Source: Massilia sp. PDC64 (GTDB lineage: Bacteria; Pseudomonadota; Gammaproteobacteria; Burkholderiales; Burkholderiaceae_D). Taken from it: a stretch of 64,000 nt of DNA. Shown piece after piece: positions 55,469 to 64,000 of this stretch (the first letter of the stretch is position 1; every line of letters starts with the position of its first letter). Made by a program: the position numbers and the translations under genes. The stretch spans positions 1 to 64,000 of the forward strand of contig NZ_FMZS01000007.1 of NCBI RefSeq assembly GCF_900101265.1, given 5' to 3'. A model generated the notes under the pieces. That model was given only the letters and a program-made list of their open reading frames with translations. It had not been told where the DNA came from and ran no database searches.

Positions 55469-56305
55469 TCAGCGTCCCGGCGGACGGTGGCTGTCGACCA
55501 GCATGCTCGAGATCGACACGTGCGGCACGCGCTCCGGCCACTCGTCGCCTGGCCCGAACCAGCGCGCCTCGCTGATCTCGTTCGGGTCGGTACGGATCTC
55601 GCCGTCCAGGTAATCGGCCGTGAACGCGATCATCAGCGAATGCGGGAACGGCCACGACTGGCTGCCGAAATAACGCAGGTTGTGCACGCGCAGGCCGACT
55701 TCCTCGAAGACTTCGCGGTGCACGGCTTCCTCGATCGTCTCGCCCGCTTCCAGGAAGCCGGCCAGCGGCACGAAGCGCTTGACTGCGGACTGCGTGTGCA
55801 GCGCCAGCAGGACCTTGTCGCCATTGCGGATCAGGACCATCATCGCCGGCGAAATGCGCGGATAGGCCATGTGGCCGCAGTTCACGCACTTGAAGCAACG
55901 CTCGCCCGTTGCCAGCACGGTGCCGCTGCCGCAGGCGCCGCAGAAGCGGTGCGTGCGCGCCCATTCGGCGATCTGGACCGCGCGCGCCGCCACGCCGAGG
56001 CGGCCTTCGTCGAACTCGCCGAACAGCGAGCGCAGCCCGCGCCAGGCGTAACCGGGCGGTGCCAGGGCCTCGTCGTCGACCCAGGCGGTCTGGCAATAAC
56101 GGCCGTCCAGCAGGCCCACCGGCTGCAGGCGCGGCGGGTCGAGGTCGAGGCTGCGTACCGCGGCCGCGTCGGGCAGGCCGAGGTCGGCCTCGCGCACGAG
56201 CAACCGCCCGCCGTGGAAGACGAAGGACAGCGGTGCGGCATCCTGCTGCGGAGCCATCAGGGGCGTGAACGAAGTGGGCGTCTGGAGCATGGGATATCCG
56301 GTCAT
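55469..56305 (-). CDS. nudC: NAD+ diphosphatase / NADH pyrophosphatase
   Basis: A 278-residue Nudix enzyme: a zinc ribbon (RFCGACGSG then CVNCGHMAYPR), the Nudix box GFLEAGETIEEAVHREVFEEVG and the NudC hallmark SQSWPFPHSLMIAFTADY. It cleaves NAD(H) to NMN(H) and AMP and removes NAD caps from RNA. The start is ATG 56305 or an extra ATG at 56308. Confidence 0.93.
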   Translation of the reverse strand: MTGYPMLQTPTSFTPLMAPQQDAAPLSFVFHGGRLLVREADLGLPDAAAVRSLDLDPPRLQPVGLLDGRYCQTAWVDDEALAPPGYAWRGLRSLFGEFDEGRLGVAARAVQIAEWARTHRFCGACGSGTVLATGERCFKCVNCGHMAYPRISPAMMVLIRNGDKVLLALHTQSAVKRFVPLAGFLEAGETIEEAVHREVFEEVGLRVHNLRYFGSQSWPFPHSLMIAFTADYLDGEIRTDPNEISEARWFGPGDEWPERVPHVSISSMLVDSHRPPGR

Positions 56306-56368
56306 CAAGGGGACTCCCGTCGATGATACCGGGTTTCGCCGCGCCGTTCAGGCCGCCGCATGGCCACG

Positions 56369-57070
56369 TCAGGTCTTCGCCAGCTTGCGGCCGACGTCGT
56401 GCGCCTTCTTGAGGTGTTTGGCGAACGTGGCGGCGGTGCCGTGCGCCAGCTTGCGGATGTCGGGATCGTAGTCCTCGCCCGCGTAATGCTGGAAGATCTT
56501 GATGTCGCGCTCGTGCACGTCGATGTTGTACTGGATCCAGCGCTGCTCGAAATCCCTGCCCTCGAGGCTGGCAAACTCGTCCACCGTCATCTCCTGCTCG
56601 GGACGGATGCGGCTGGGCATGTCGATCTTCCTGGCGGCGGCCAGTTGCTCGAGCTCGCGGCCCATGCGGCCGTGCTCGTCGATCATGGACTGGGCAAACG
56701 CCCTGGCATGCTCGTTGTCCAGCTTTTCCAGCGCCAGTTCGCAGATCTGGATCTCCGCCATCGAATCCTGCAGCGCCTGCACGAGGAATTCGTTGCTGCC
56801 GCTGGAACGCGGCGCCTCCTTATGGGCGTCCTTGTGCGCCGTCCTGTCGCGCTGGACGGAAGCGGGCCGGGCGTCGTCGGGCAGGGCGCCGAACGCCTGG
56901 CTGACGTCGGCCGGGGTCTGGAAATCCTCGTCCGGCAGTTGTTCGAGCGACGCGCAGATATTCTCGTCGGCCCCCATGCTCTTCGCCTTTTCGAGCAGCG
57001 TCTTCTTCGACGCCGGGTAGTCCACGCCCTTGAGGTATTTCTGGACCTGGATCGGATTCACGTGCGCCAT
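56369..57070 (-). CDS. DUF2795-DUF4142 fusion protein
   Basis: 233 residues. Residues 1-60 match DUF2795 (VQKYLKGVDYPASKKTLLEKA then ADVSQAFGALP). A charged linker (DRTAHKDAHKEAPRSSG) joins it to a ferritin-like DUF4142 helical bundle with CELALEKLDNEHARAFAQSM and HGRMGRELEQ. DUF4142 proteins are usually secreted, but no signal is present here. Function unknown; a stress role is often suggested for the families. Confidence 0.8.
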   Translation of the reverse strand: MAHVNPIQVQKYLKGVDYPASKKTLLEKAKSMGADENICASLEQLPDEDFQTPADVSQAFGALPDDARPASVQRDRTAHKDAHKEAPRSSGSNEFLVQALQDSMAEIQICELALEKLDNEHARAFAQSMIDEHGRMGRELEQLAAARKIDMPSRIRPEQEMTVDEFASLEGRDFEQRWIQYNIDVHERDIKIFQHYAGEDYDPDIRKLAHGTAATFAKHLKKAHDVGRKLAKT

Positions 57071-57227
57071 GATGGTGTCCTCCTCACGCTAAAGTCATCT
57101 CAGACAGCGCCCGCGCGTACAGGTTTCTGCGGCCGCGCCAACGACCGCGCGAATGGATGAACTAATCCGGCTCATCGTGCTCCAAGCCTCAGCAGGGACC
57201 CTAGCGCAACCCAACGCGGAGGAGACG

Positions 57228-58928
57228 ATGAACGTGATGAACGATGTTCCCGTCGTGCTCGGTATCAACCGGACCCAGGACGCCAGTGCCTGCCTGATGC
57301 AGGGCTCGCGTGTGCTGTGGGCGATCCAGAAGGAGCGGCTGACGCGCCACAAGCACCACTGGGGCCGGCCGGGCGACGTCCGCGACCATTACGGATCGCG
57401 TCTGCCATGGCCGGAGCGGCCCATCGACATCGTCGTCGAATGCTTCTCGTGCGACGACGAAGCGCGCCACCAGGCCCGGTACGACGAGGAACTCGGCGCG
57501 ACACTGCGCGTCGCCGCCGGTTGCCGGCATGCGCGCATCTCGCATCACCTGGCGCACCTGTACAGCGTCTTCCACCCGTCGCCCTTCCGCGAAGCCGCCG
57601 TCATGGTCATCGACGGCCAGGGCAGCCCCGTCTCGGACCTGACCGACCACTGGAGCGGTGCGGCCTACGTGCCGGGCGACTGGCGCGAAGTCGCCTCGTT
57701 CTACCGCGCCGACCGCGAACGCGTGCACTGCATCGGCAAGCACCTGTGGGACCGGGACGACATGCGCCTCGTCGGTCTCGGCATGTTCTATTTCCTGCTG
57801 ACGCAGGCCATCTTTCCCGGCGAAGGCAACGAAGGCAAGGTGATGGGACTCGCCCCGCACGGCCAGCCGCAAGCGCTGGGCCTGCCGCCGCTGACCGTCG
57901 AAGGCGGGCAGGTGACACTGCCGCCGGCCTGGCGCGCCATCCTGCGCGACCATGAACGCTTCCGCTACGGCCAGCCGGGCGTCGCCTTCGCCGACTGCGC
58001 CAACCTGGCGGCCGCCGGCCAGCGCGCCTTCGAGGATGCCGTCCTGGCCGTGGCCCGCTGGCTGCATGCGGAGACGGGACTGGACAACCTGTGCTTCGCC
58101 GGCGGCACGGCACTGAACTGTTCGGCCAACGAGCGCCTGCTGCGGGAAACGCCGTTCAAACAGGTCTTCATCCCGCCCGCGCCGGGCGATGCCGGCACCG
58201 CGCTGGGTTGCGCGCTGTACGGCCTCACCGAACTGGCCGGCGCCGGCTGCGCCTACCGCTGGACCCACGACTACCTGGGTCCCGTCCCGCGTCACCACGA
58301 CATCGAAGCCGCCCTCGCCGACCACGATGACCTGGACCCCGACCTGCACATCGCCCACCTGCCCGATACCGACGTCCTGTGCAGCCACATGCTCGACCTG
58401 CTGTGCCGGGGCCGCGTACTCGCGCTGTACCAGGGCGGCAGCGAATTCGGGCCGCGCGCCCTGGGCCACCGCAGCATCCTGGCCGATCCGCGCCAGGCCG
58501 AAGTCCGCGACTGGATCAATGCGCGCGTCAAGCAGCGCGAATGGTTCCGCCCGCTGGCCCCCGTCGTGCTCGCCGAACGGGCGGACGCGTATTTCGACCT
58601 GCCCCGCCCGTCGCCGTTCATGCAGTTCGCCGCGCCGGTCCGGCCAGGCATGATGGCGCGCGTCCCTGCCATCACCCATGTGGACGGGAGCGCGCGCCTG
58701 CAGACCGTCGGCCCGGACGACGACCCGCTGCTGCGCCGCCTGCTGACGGGCTTCGAGACGCGCACGGGCGTGCCGGTCCTGCTGAACACGTCGTTCAACG
58801 GCAAGGACGAACCGATCGTGGAAACGCCGGAGGAAGCACTCGCGTCGTTCCGCCGCATGCCGCTGCACGCCCTCGCGATACCGCCCTTCCTCGTGACCAA
58901 ACGGATCGAACCGGAGCTGCCCGCATGA
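57228..58928 (+). CDS. Carbamoyltransferase (NodU/CmcH/TobZ family)
   Basis: A 566-residue enzyme. The N-terminal Kae1-like half holds the metal-binding HHLAH (106-110) and IDGQGS, with GGTALNCSANERLLRE later; the C-terminal half has the YrdC-like-linked lobe ending EALASFRRMPLHALAI. Family members transfer a carbamoyl group from carbamoyl phosphate via carbamoyl-AMP to a hydroxyl on a sugar or antibiotic. A strong GGAGGAGA site fixes the start at 57228. It starts a glycan-like cluster and is coupled by ATGA to the next gene. Confidence 0.9.
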   Translation: MNVMNDVPVVLGINRTQDASACLMQGSRVLWAIQKERLTRHKHHWGRPGDVRDHYGSRLPWPERPIDIVVECFSCDDEARHQARYDEELGATLRVAAGCRHARISHHLAHLYSVFHPSPFREAAVMVIDGQGSPVSDLTDHWSGAAYVPGDWREVASFYRADRERVHCIGKHLWDRDDMRLVGLGMFYFLLTQAIFPGEGNEGKVMGLAPHGQPQALGLPPLTVEGGQVTLPPAWRAILRDHERFRYGQPGVAFADCANLAAAGQRAFEDAVLAVARWLHAETGLDNLCFAGGTALNCSANERLLRETPFKQVFIPPAPGDAGTALGCALYGLTELAGAGCAYRWTHDYLGPVPRHHDIEAALADHDDLDPDLHIAHLPDTDVLCSHMLDLLCRGRVLALYQGGSEFGPRALGHRSILADPRQAEVRDWINARVKQREWFRPLAPVVLAERADAYFDLPRPSPFMQFAAPVRPGMMARVPAITHVDGSARLQTVGPDDDPLLRRLLTGFETRTGVPVLLNTSFNGKDEPIVETPEEALASFRRMPLHALAIPPFLVTKRIEPELPA

Positions 58929-60298
58929 TCCGTGCGTACCCAGGACGGGCCAGCGTGCTGCCCGGCGCCACGCTGCACCTGCACGTGTCGACCGACAGCC
59001 GCCGTTTCCGCGTCACGTTCTACCGCTGGAGCGATGGGCCGGTGCGGATGCTGCGCAGCGACTGGCTGCCCGGCGCATGGGCGGCCGATGCCGCGCCGGA
59101 CGTGGACTGGAACTGGCCGGCCTATCCCTTTCCGATTCCACCGGACTGGCCTTCGGCCGTCTACATCGCCGACCTTGAAGAAGACGAAGGACCCAAAACC
59201 ACATTCGACCTCGCCCGCGCCCACGGGGCTGCCCTGTTCGTAGTGCGTCCACGGTCTGACGGGCGCGGCATGCTCCGCGGTATGCTGTACAAGCTGCCGC
59301 TGGCCACGTACCACGCCTATAACGCCAGCGGCGGCGGCTGTTTCTATGTCCACCCCCCGCGTTCGGTCGAGCCGCCGGGTGCGCGCGTCTCGCTGCGCCG
59401 TCCCGGCGGCGGCATCGGCGGCCCCGTGTGGTGCGCCGCCGACCATTACGACGCCGCATCGCCCCGCCAGACGTTCGCCCATTGGGATGCGCGCTTCATC
59501 CGCTGGCTGGCGCGCAACGGCTACCGCGCGGATTTTTGCACGGACCTCGACCTCCACGCCGACCCGGCGCTGCTCGCGGGCTACCGCCTGCTGGTCGCGG
59601 CCGGCCATGACGAATACTGGAGCACCGCGACACGCGACGCCGTCGAGGACTTCGTCTCCGGCGGCGGCAATCTCGCATTCTTCGCGGCCAATGTGTGCTG
59701 GTGGCGCATCCACGTCGTCGATGACGGGACGGCCATCGTCTGCCACCAGGGCGGCCCGCACGGCGCCCTCGATCACTGGTGGTCGCCCCACGGCGCCGCA
59801 CGCCCCGAAGACAGTCTGAGCGGCGCCAGCTACCGGCATGGCGGCGGCTGGTGGGACGGCCCCCGCGGGTCCGGCGGCTATCGCGTCCAGCAGCCGGATC
59901 ACTGGGTCTTCACGGAGACCGGCCTGGCACGCGGCGACGCGCTCGCACGGCATAGCTGGCCGCCGCTGGCGGGCTATGAGTGCGACGGCGTCCCGCTCGA
60001 CGTGTTCGATGCGGACCATCGGGCACTGCTGTCGGCCTGGGCGGACGAGGACGGTACGCCGGACGGCTATGCATTGCTGGCGGCGGCACGGCTGGGCCCC
60101 GACTGGCAGGAATTGCCGGCACGTGCACGCCATGCGGCCGGCGAAGGTATCCACACAGCCGCGATGGGCCTGTTCACGCGCAACGGCACCGTATTCTCGG
60201 CCGGGACCACCGACTGGGCGCAAGTCCTCGACGCCGGTCGGGATCGCCAACTGGACCGCGTCACGCGCAATGTCCTCGACGGCCTGCTGCGTAGATAA
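58925..60298 (+). CDS. N,N-dimethylformamidase beta-subunit-like protein
   Basis: 457 residues matching the C-terminal domain of DMFase beta: MLYKLPLATYHAYNASGGG, GYRLLVAAGHDEYWS and FVSGGGNLAFFAANVCWWR are the glutamine-amidotransferase-like core patterns. True DMFase has about 760 residues and an alpha partner; neither is present. A role other than DMF hydrolysis is likely. It overlaps the carbamoyltransferase stop by 4 bases, so both act in one pathway (inference). Confidence 0.83.
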   Translation: MIRAYPGRASVLPGATLHLHVSTDSRRFRVTFYRWSDGPVRMLRSDWLPGAWAADAAPDVDWNWPAYPFPIPPDWPSAVYIADLEEDEGPKTTFDLARAHGAALFVVRPRSDGRGMLRGMLYKLPLATYHAYNASGGGCFYVHPPRSVEPPGARVSLRRPGGGIGGPVWCAADHYDAASPRQTFAHWDARFIRWLARNGYRADFCTDLDLHADPALLAGYRLLVAAGHDEYWSTATRDAVEDFVSGGGNLAFFAANVCWWRIHVVDDGTAIVCHQGGPHGALDHWWSPHGAARPEDSLSGASYRHGGGWWDGPRGSGGYRVQQPDHWVFTETGLARGDALARHSWPPLAGYECDGVPLDVFDADHRALLSAWADEDGTPDGYALLAAARLGPDWQELPARARHAAGEGIHTAAMGLFTRNGTVFSAGTTDWAQVLDAGRDRQLDRVTRNVLDGLLRR

Positions 60299-60377
60299 CA
60301 TGCAGATAACAAACAAGACGACAACGATGCCCTCACCGGAAAGATGCGCATGCCCGCGCATTCCAACGGAGGAAAAT

Positions 60378-61430
60378 ATGTACCGTCGACCACTGCTGCA
60401 ACGCCTCGATCCGCCTTCGGTCATCGTATTCCGCGCCCTCCACCTGGGCGACATGCTGTGCGCCGTACCCGCCCTGCGCGCACTGCGCGCCGCCCTGCCC
60501 CGTGCCCACATCGCGCTCGTGGGTTTGCCGTGGGCGCAGCAATTCGCAGACCGGTTCAGTGCCTACGTCGATGAATTCATCGCCTTTCCCGGCCACCCTT
60601 TGCTGCCCGAGCAACCGGTCCGGCACGAGGCGCTCGCCCGTTTCTACAACAGCCTCTGCACCCGCCAGTTCGCGCTGGCGCTCCAGTTGCACGGCAGCGG
60701 CGACGTGAGCAACGACATCGTCAGCGGCTTCGGCGCGCAGGCGATGGCCGGGTTCTGTCGTGGCGCGCCCGTCGTCCGCGACCGCACCGTCCTGTTTCCC
60801 TATCCGGAAATCGGGGCGGAACCGGAGCGTCTCCTGTCCCTGATGGAGCAGCTGGGCGCACCATCGACCGGGATCCACCTGGAATTCCCGTTGTCGCGCG
60901 ACGACGAGGACGAATGGCGCGCCAGCGGCCTCGGCGCCACGCTCACGCCCGGCGGCTACCTGTGCATCCACCCGGGCGCGCGCAAGCGGGATAAATGCTG
61001 GCCGGCGGCGTTGTTTGCCGAGGTCGGCGACCGTCTCGCGGCCGAATTCGGCCTCAAGGTGGTGCTGACCGGATCGGCCGAGGAAGCGGACCTCACTGCC
61101 GACGTGGCGGCGCGCATGCACCACACGCCGCTCGACGCCGCCGTCCCCCTCTCGATCGGCGCGATGGCCGTCCTGATGCGTGATGCCAGGCTTTTGCTCT
61201 GCAACGACACGGGCGTGTCCCACATCGCGGCCGGCCTCAAGCTTAAAAGTGTCGTCGTGTTCAGCAAGGCCGACATCGCCCGCTGGGCGCCACTCGACCG
61301 CCATACGCACCGCTGCATCTGGGATCCCGGTGCCGAGCGTGCCCAGGTGGTCCTGCAACATGCACGCGCATTACTGGCCGGCACGGCGCCGAGCCGGCAG
61401 CGCAGCGTGGGCATGTGGCCTTACTGGTGA
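60378..61430 (+). CDS. Glycosyltransferase family 9 (heptosyltransferase-like)
   Basis: A 350-residue GT-B enzyme: FRALHLGDMLCAVPALRALR near the N-terminus, CIHPGARKRDKCWPAALFAE (nucleotide-sugar binding) and LLCNDTGVSHIAAGLKL. It transfers an ADP-heptose-like sugar to a glycan or LPS core. GGAGGAAAAT directly before ATG 60378 decides the start. It follows the DMFase-like gene by about 80 bases and converges with a second GT9 with 10 bases overlapping. Confidence 0.9.
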   Translation: MYRRPLLQRLDPPSVIVFRALHLGDMLCAVPALRALRAALPRAHIALVGLPWAQQFADRFSAYVDEFIAFPGHPLLPEQPVRHEALARFYNSLCTRQFALALQLHGSGDVSNDIVSGFGAQAMAGFCRGAPVVRDRTVLFPYPEIGAEPERLLSLMEQLGAPSTGIHLEFPLSRDDEDEWRASGLGATLTPGGYLCIHPGARKRDKCWPAALFAEVGDRLAAEFGLKVVLTGSAEEADLTADVAARMHHTPLDAAVPLSIGAMAVLMRDARLLLCNDTGVSHIAAGLKLKSVVVFSKADIARWAPLDRHTHRCIWDPGAERAQVVLQHARALLAGTAPSRQRSVGMWPYW

Positions 61431-62503
61431 CGCAACGCCGCATGGACCAGCGTCTCCACCTCGTCGATGCCGACGTCGGCGACAAAGCTCACATCGTGCG
61501 GACAACGCGTCCCGAGATTCTCTTCATCGCAGACAGGACAGCGTGTCCGCACGGACAAGGCCGCGTGCAAGGTCGAGGGGCGCAGCGGCATCCCTTCGAT
61601 CAGATTCGTCAGCCAGAAGATGCCGACACTCGGCACGCCCAGGGCCAGGCCCAGGTGCAGCGGGCCGGTGTCGTTCGACACGAGCAGGGCGGCGCGCGCC
61701 AGCAAGCCGCACAGCCCGCCCAGGCTCAGCCGGCCTGCGAGTGCGATGGCCGGCGCATGCATGTGCGTGATGACCTCCTGAACCAGCGCTGCTTCGTCCG
61801 GCGAACCGTTCACGGCGATACAGGCACCGTCCCGCGCGAGCCGGTCGCCCAGCGCCGCGAACGATCGCGCGGGCCAGCAGCGACGGGGATCGGTCGACCC
61901 CGGCTGTAGCACGACGAGCCGCTTGCCGGCCAGCTCAGGCATGATCGCCGCGGCCTCGTGCCGATCGGCGTCGGTCAACGCGAGTTCCGGTTGCGCGCCA
62001 GGCGGCAACCGCATCTCCGCACCGGCCAGACCCGCGATCTCGAGCAGGGCGAGCCTGCGCTGGCTGGGCTCGCGATACGGCACCCAGCGGTCGAGCAAGG
62101 GGACGCCCGGCGCGCAAGCCCCCGCCGTCACTCGCGCACCGAAGCGCAACAGGAATGGATTCGAATGGCGCCCTCCCCCATGCATCTGCAACGCGAGATC
62201 GAAACGTTCAGTGCGCATCGCGTCGACGAAGTCCTCGATCTTGTCGACCGCCGTCTCCGATGCCCCCACGCCTTGCACAGGCGGCACCTCGACGACCCGG
62301 TCGACCGGTCCGGGCCGTCCCTGCAGGAACACGCGATGCCACGTTTTTCCCGCCAGGACCAGCTCGGCCGCGGGATATGCCTGCTTCAGCGCGTGCAGGG
62401 CCGGCAGTGCGAACACGAAGTCGCCCACCGCACCCGGCCGCAGCACGACGATCTTGCGCACGTCGTCGAGACGATCGGAGCTCGAATCAAGGGCCGGTCG
62501 CAT
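61421..62503 (-). CDS. Glycosyltransferase family 9 (second copy)
   Basis: A 360-residue GT9 with LRPGAVGDFVFALPALHAL, VVLQPGSTDPRRCWPARSFA, and VSNDTGPLHLGLALGVP. The C-terminal cysteines (CPVCDEENLGTRCPH) are an additional feature, possibly a zinc knuckle. It runs with the GT2 and DUF4254 genes on the minus strand; 21 bases separate it from the GT2 stop. Confidence 0.9.
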   Translation of the reverse strand: MRPALDSSSDRLDDVRKIVVLRPGAVGDFVFALPALHALKQAYPAAELVLAGKTWHRVFLQGRPGPVDRVVEVPPVQGVGASETAVDKIEDFVDAMRTERFDLALQMHGGGRHSNPFLLRFGARVTAGACAPGVPLLDRWVPYREPSQRRLALLEIAGLAGAEMRLPPGAQPELALTDADRHEAAAIMPELAGKRLVVLQPGSTDPRRCWPARSFAALGDRLARDGACIAVNGSPDEAALVQEVITHMHAPAIALAGRLSLGGLCGLLARAALLVSNDTGPLHLGLALGVPSVGIFWLTNLIEGMPLRPSTLHAALSVRTRCPVCDEENLGTRCPHDVSFVADVGIDEVETLVHAALRHQ

Positions 62504-62524
62504 CGTGCGGCTCGCTCAGCGGTA

Positions 62525-63334
62525 TTACGTCAGCGGCAACACATAAGGCGCATCGATGGCCCGCGCCGTGATAGTCGTCGGCAGCTCCATGTGATACGCA
62601 CCGGACGGCAAGATCGCGCAGCCGCCGTACCTTGCCATCACACGCTGCTGGGCCAGTACATCCTCGCCGCAATGCTGGGCCGGCAGGTCGCGCCAGAAGT
62701 CGAAGCCGCCCACGGCGCGCAACCTGGCCGTATCGAACATCACACAACCCCCGACCCAGGCGATCTTGTAGCGCCGCGTCGTCCCGGTCCCGTCCGCCAG
62801 CCGGGATTGCACGTGGAACAGGTTCGCCGCGCTGTGCAGGTGGTGACGCGCCCACGCCGGGCTGCCGGGCCGCACGGTTTCCGGCGTCACGGGGCCGTCC
62901 CAGAACTCGATCGCTTCCTGCATGGGCCGCAGCTGGCCCAGGTAGCTCAACCCGTGTAACGCGCTGCCGACGAAGCCGCAGCGTTCTTCGCGGAGCACGC
63001 CATGCAGCCGGGCGATGAGGTCCGGTTCGAGGATCACGTCGTCGTCGACGAACAGGCAGCAGGCCGCACGCGCCTGGGCCAGCAGGAAGGCGCGCTGTTC
63101 GGCCATGCCACGGCGAAGGGGCCGCCGGAACGTGTCCACGCTGCGTCCGGTCACGCGCAGGTAGCGCAGGACCGCCTGCACCTCGCCATGCGCGCAGACG
63201 CCGTCGCCGTCCGACTGGTCGGCAAGGACGATGCGCAAGGACGGCCAGGTCTGCGCGCCCAGCGCCGTCAGCGTGACGGCGAGCGCGGCGGCCCGGTTGC
63301 GGGTGGGGATCAGGACATCGATCGTCTCGCTCAC
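62525..63334 (-). CDS. Glycosyltransferase family 2
   Basis: A 269-residue GT-A enzyme: [20 protein letters not shown], the acidic [11 protein letters not shown] metal motif and [13 protein letters not shown] in the acceptor part. The start is a GTG at 63334 that overlaps the upstream stop as GTGA; there is no ATG in a sensible position. It probably extends the same glycan as the two GT9 enzymes. Confidence 0.88.
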   Translation of the reverse strand: MSETIDVLIPTRNRAAALAVTLTALGAQTWPSLRIVLADQSDGDGVCAHGEVQAVLRYLRVTGRSVDTFRRPLRRGMAEQRAFLLAQARAACCLFVDDDVILEPDLIARLHGVLREERCGFVGSALHGLSYLGQLRPMQEAIEFWDGPVTPETVRPGSPAWARHHLHSAANLFHVQSRLADGTGTTRRYKIAWVGGCVMFDTARLRAVGGFDFWRDLPAQHCGEDVLAQQRVMARYGGCAILPSGAYHMELPTTITARAIDAPYVLPLT

Positions 63335-63954
63335 GGTGTCGCCCTTCCACTCCCTTGTGCCTGGCCGTTGAGGTAAGGGTTCAGCGCGGGATCGTTGTAC
63401 ATCTTGAACTGGCGATAGAGTTTGAAGTAAGCCCGTCCGGCCCGCGCTTCCGTGAGCAGCAGGTCGAGGCAGGACATCAGGTCCTGGCGCTGCGCGAGCA
63501 GGCGGTCGAGCTTGGCGGTGCAAGCGCGGACGTGGGCGTCGTCCGCGTCGACGCGTTGCGTCTGCGCGCGCATGTAGTGGATCTTGAGGGCGAGGATCGA
63601 CAGGCGGTCGATCATGGCGCCGGCCGTCTCGCTGGAAAGGCGCGCATCGGGCTGGCAGACGACGTGGCGCAGGTCGGCCAGCAACGCTTCGTCGATGGAC
63701 TCGACCGCGTCGTTGCGCTTCTGGTTGTAGCGGTCGATCAGGCGCTTGCCGGCCGCGATCTCGGCAGGGGGCACGTCCAGCCGGCGCGCCCGGTCTTCCT
63801 CGCGCCACAGGAGGCCGTTGTAGCGGTGGTTGGCAGCGATCCATTCCCACGCCCCCGGCTCGGCGCCGGCATGCGACATCACGGGCCAATCGCGTTCGCG
63901 CAGCTGGCGATCGTGGAACCAGACGACGGACACGGCATCGATTTCGCTTTGCAT
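63331..63954 (-). CDS. DUF4254 domain protein
   Basis: 207 residues with the DUF4254 pattern [20 protein letters not shown] and [15 protein letters not shown]. The family occurs almost always next to glycosyltransferases and is helical; function unknown. It is the first gene seen of the leftward GT2-GT9 set and overlaps the GT2 start by 4 bases. The cluster probably continues past base 64,000. Confidence 0.87.
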   Translation of the reverse strand: MQSEIDAVSVVWFHDRQLRERDWPVMSHAGAEPGAWEWIAANHRYNGLLWREEDRARRLDVPPAEIAAGKRLIDRYNQKRNDAVESIDEALLADLRHVVCQPDARLSSETAGAMIDRLSILALKIHYMRAQTQRVDADDAHVRACTAKLDRLLAQRQDLMSCLDLLLTEARAGRAYFKLYRQFKMYNDPALNPYLNGQAQGSGRATP

Positions 63955-64000
63955 GGCAACTCCGATCCTGGGCAGACGGGCGACGTTTGCTTGGAGTACG

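Noticed and set aside
58925..60298. True N,N-dimethylformamidase
   Set aside because: The protein is about 300 residues shorter than DMFase beta and the alpha subunit gene is missing, so the enzyme name is not justified.

Overview
ORGANISM. This is a GC-rich (roughly two-thirds G+C by eye) betaproteobacterial chromosome segment, most like Oxalobacteraceae of the Massilia/Telluria group. The assignment rests on the 16S rRNA 5' end, the DnaA, GyrB, YidC and MnmE sequences, the gene order mnmE-yidC-yidD-rnpA-rpmH facing dnaA-dnaN-gyrB, and the polyhydroxyalkanoate depolymerases. Genus level is inference, because no search could be run. LAYOUT. (1) 1-480: 5' end of a leftward 16S rRNA gene with its leader, boxA and a strong promoter. 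(2) 480-13,000: a B12-binding radical SAM protein; a five-gene Mce/Mla-type lipid-transport operon (permease with STAS-like domain, ATPase, MCE protein, auxiliary lipoprotein, VanZ-like protein); a 2Fe-2S thioredoxin-like protein, an alpha/beta hydrolase, a D,D-carboxypeptidase, an aldo/keto reductase, a CsoR/FrmR-type repressor, a CDP-alcohol phosphatidyltransferase, a CAP-domain lipoprotein and an Hpt protein. (3) 13,000-20,700: DUF1439 lipoprotein, a large secreted orphan coupled to a DUF3142 protein, an RsbR-like STAS protein, a CopG regulator with a 20-bp palindromic operator in front of a PHB-depolymerase-type esterase, and a second-type infA behind a structured leader with a terminator. 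(4) 20,700-30,500: the replication-origin neighbourhood (mnmE, yidC, yidD, rnpA, rpmH / dnaA, dnaN, gyrB) with a REPIN-like repeat between dnaN and gyrB. (5) 30,500-39,300: accessory region with a tight rtcB operon that includes an overlooked 56-codon gene and an attenuator-like leader, a cupin gene abutting a regulator remnant, a frameshifted NAD(P)-binding gene, an HNH nuclease, an acyltransferase, an AT-rich McrB-N/HNH restriction-type gene flanked by 84-bp repeats, and a secreted PHA depolymerase. (6) 39,300-53,300: a TonB-dependent receptor plus glycerophosphodiesterase behind four 11-bp-phased Pho-box half sites; an HAD phosphatase; a MarR-FUSC-DUF1656-HlyD-NodT aromatic-acid efflux operon; a PaoABC-like molybdenum oxidoreductase; a small lipoprotein. 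(7) 53,300-64,000: a truncated DUF4096 transposase-like gene, folE, an orphan membrane protein, nudC, a DUF2795-DUF4142 protein, then a glycan-type cluster (carbamoyltransferase, DMFase-beta-like protein, two GT9, one GT2, DUF4254) running off the window. HOW THE GENES WORK TOGETHER. The centre is housekeeping (replication initiation, membrane-protein insertion, tRNA modification). The flanks hold envelope functions (phospholipid transport, peptidoglycan trimming, efflux, surface glycans) and nutrient functions (phosphate scavenging, PHA breakdown). The least-described signals are regulatory: the rtcB and infA leaders, the CopG palindrome and the phased Pho boxes; plus the restriction gene flanked by duplicated depolymerase 3' ends.
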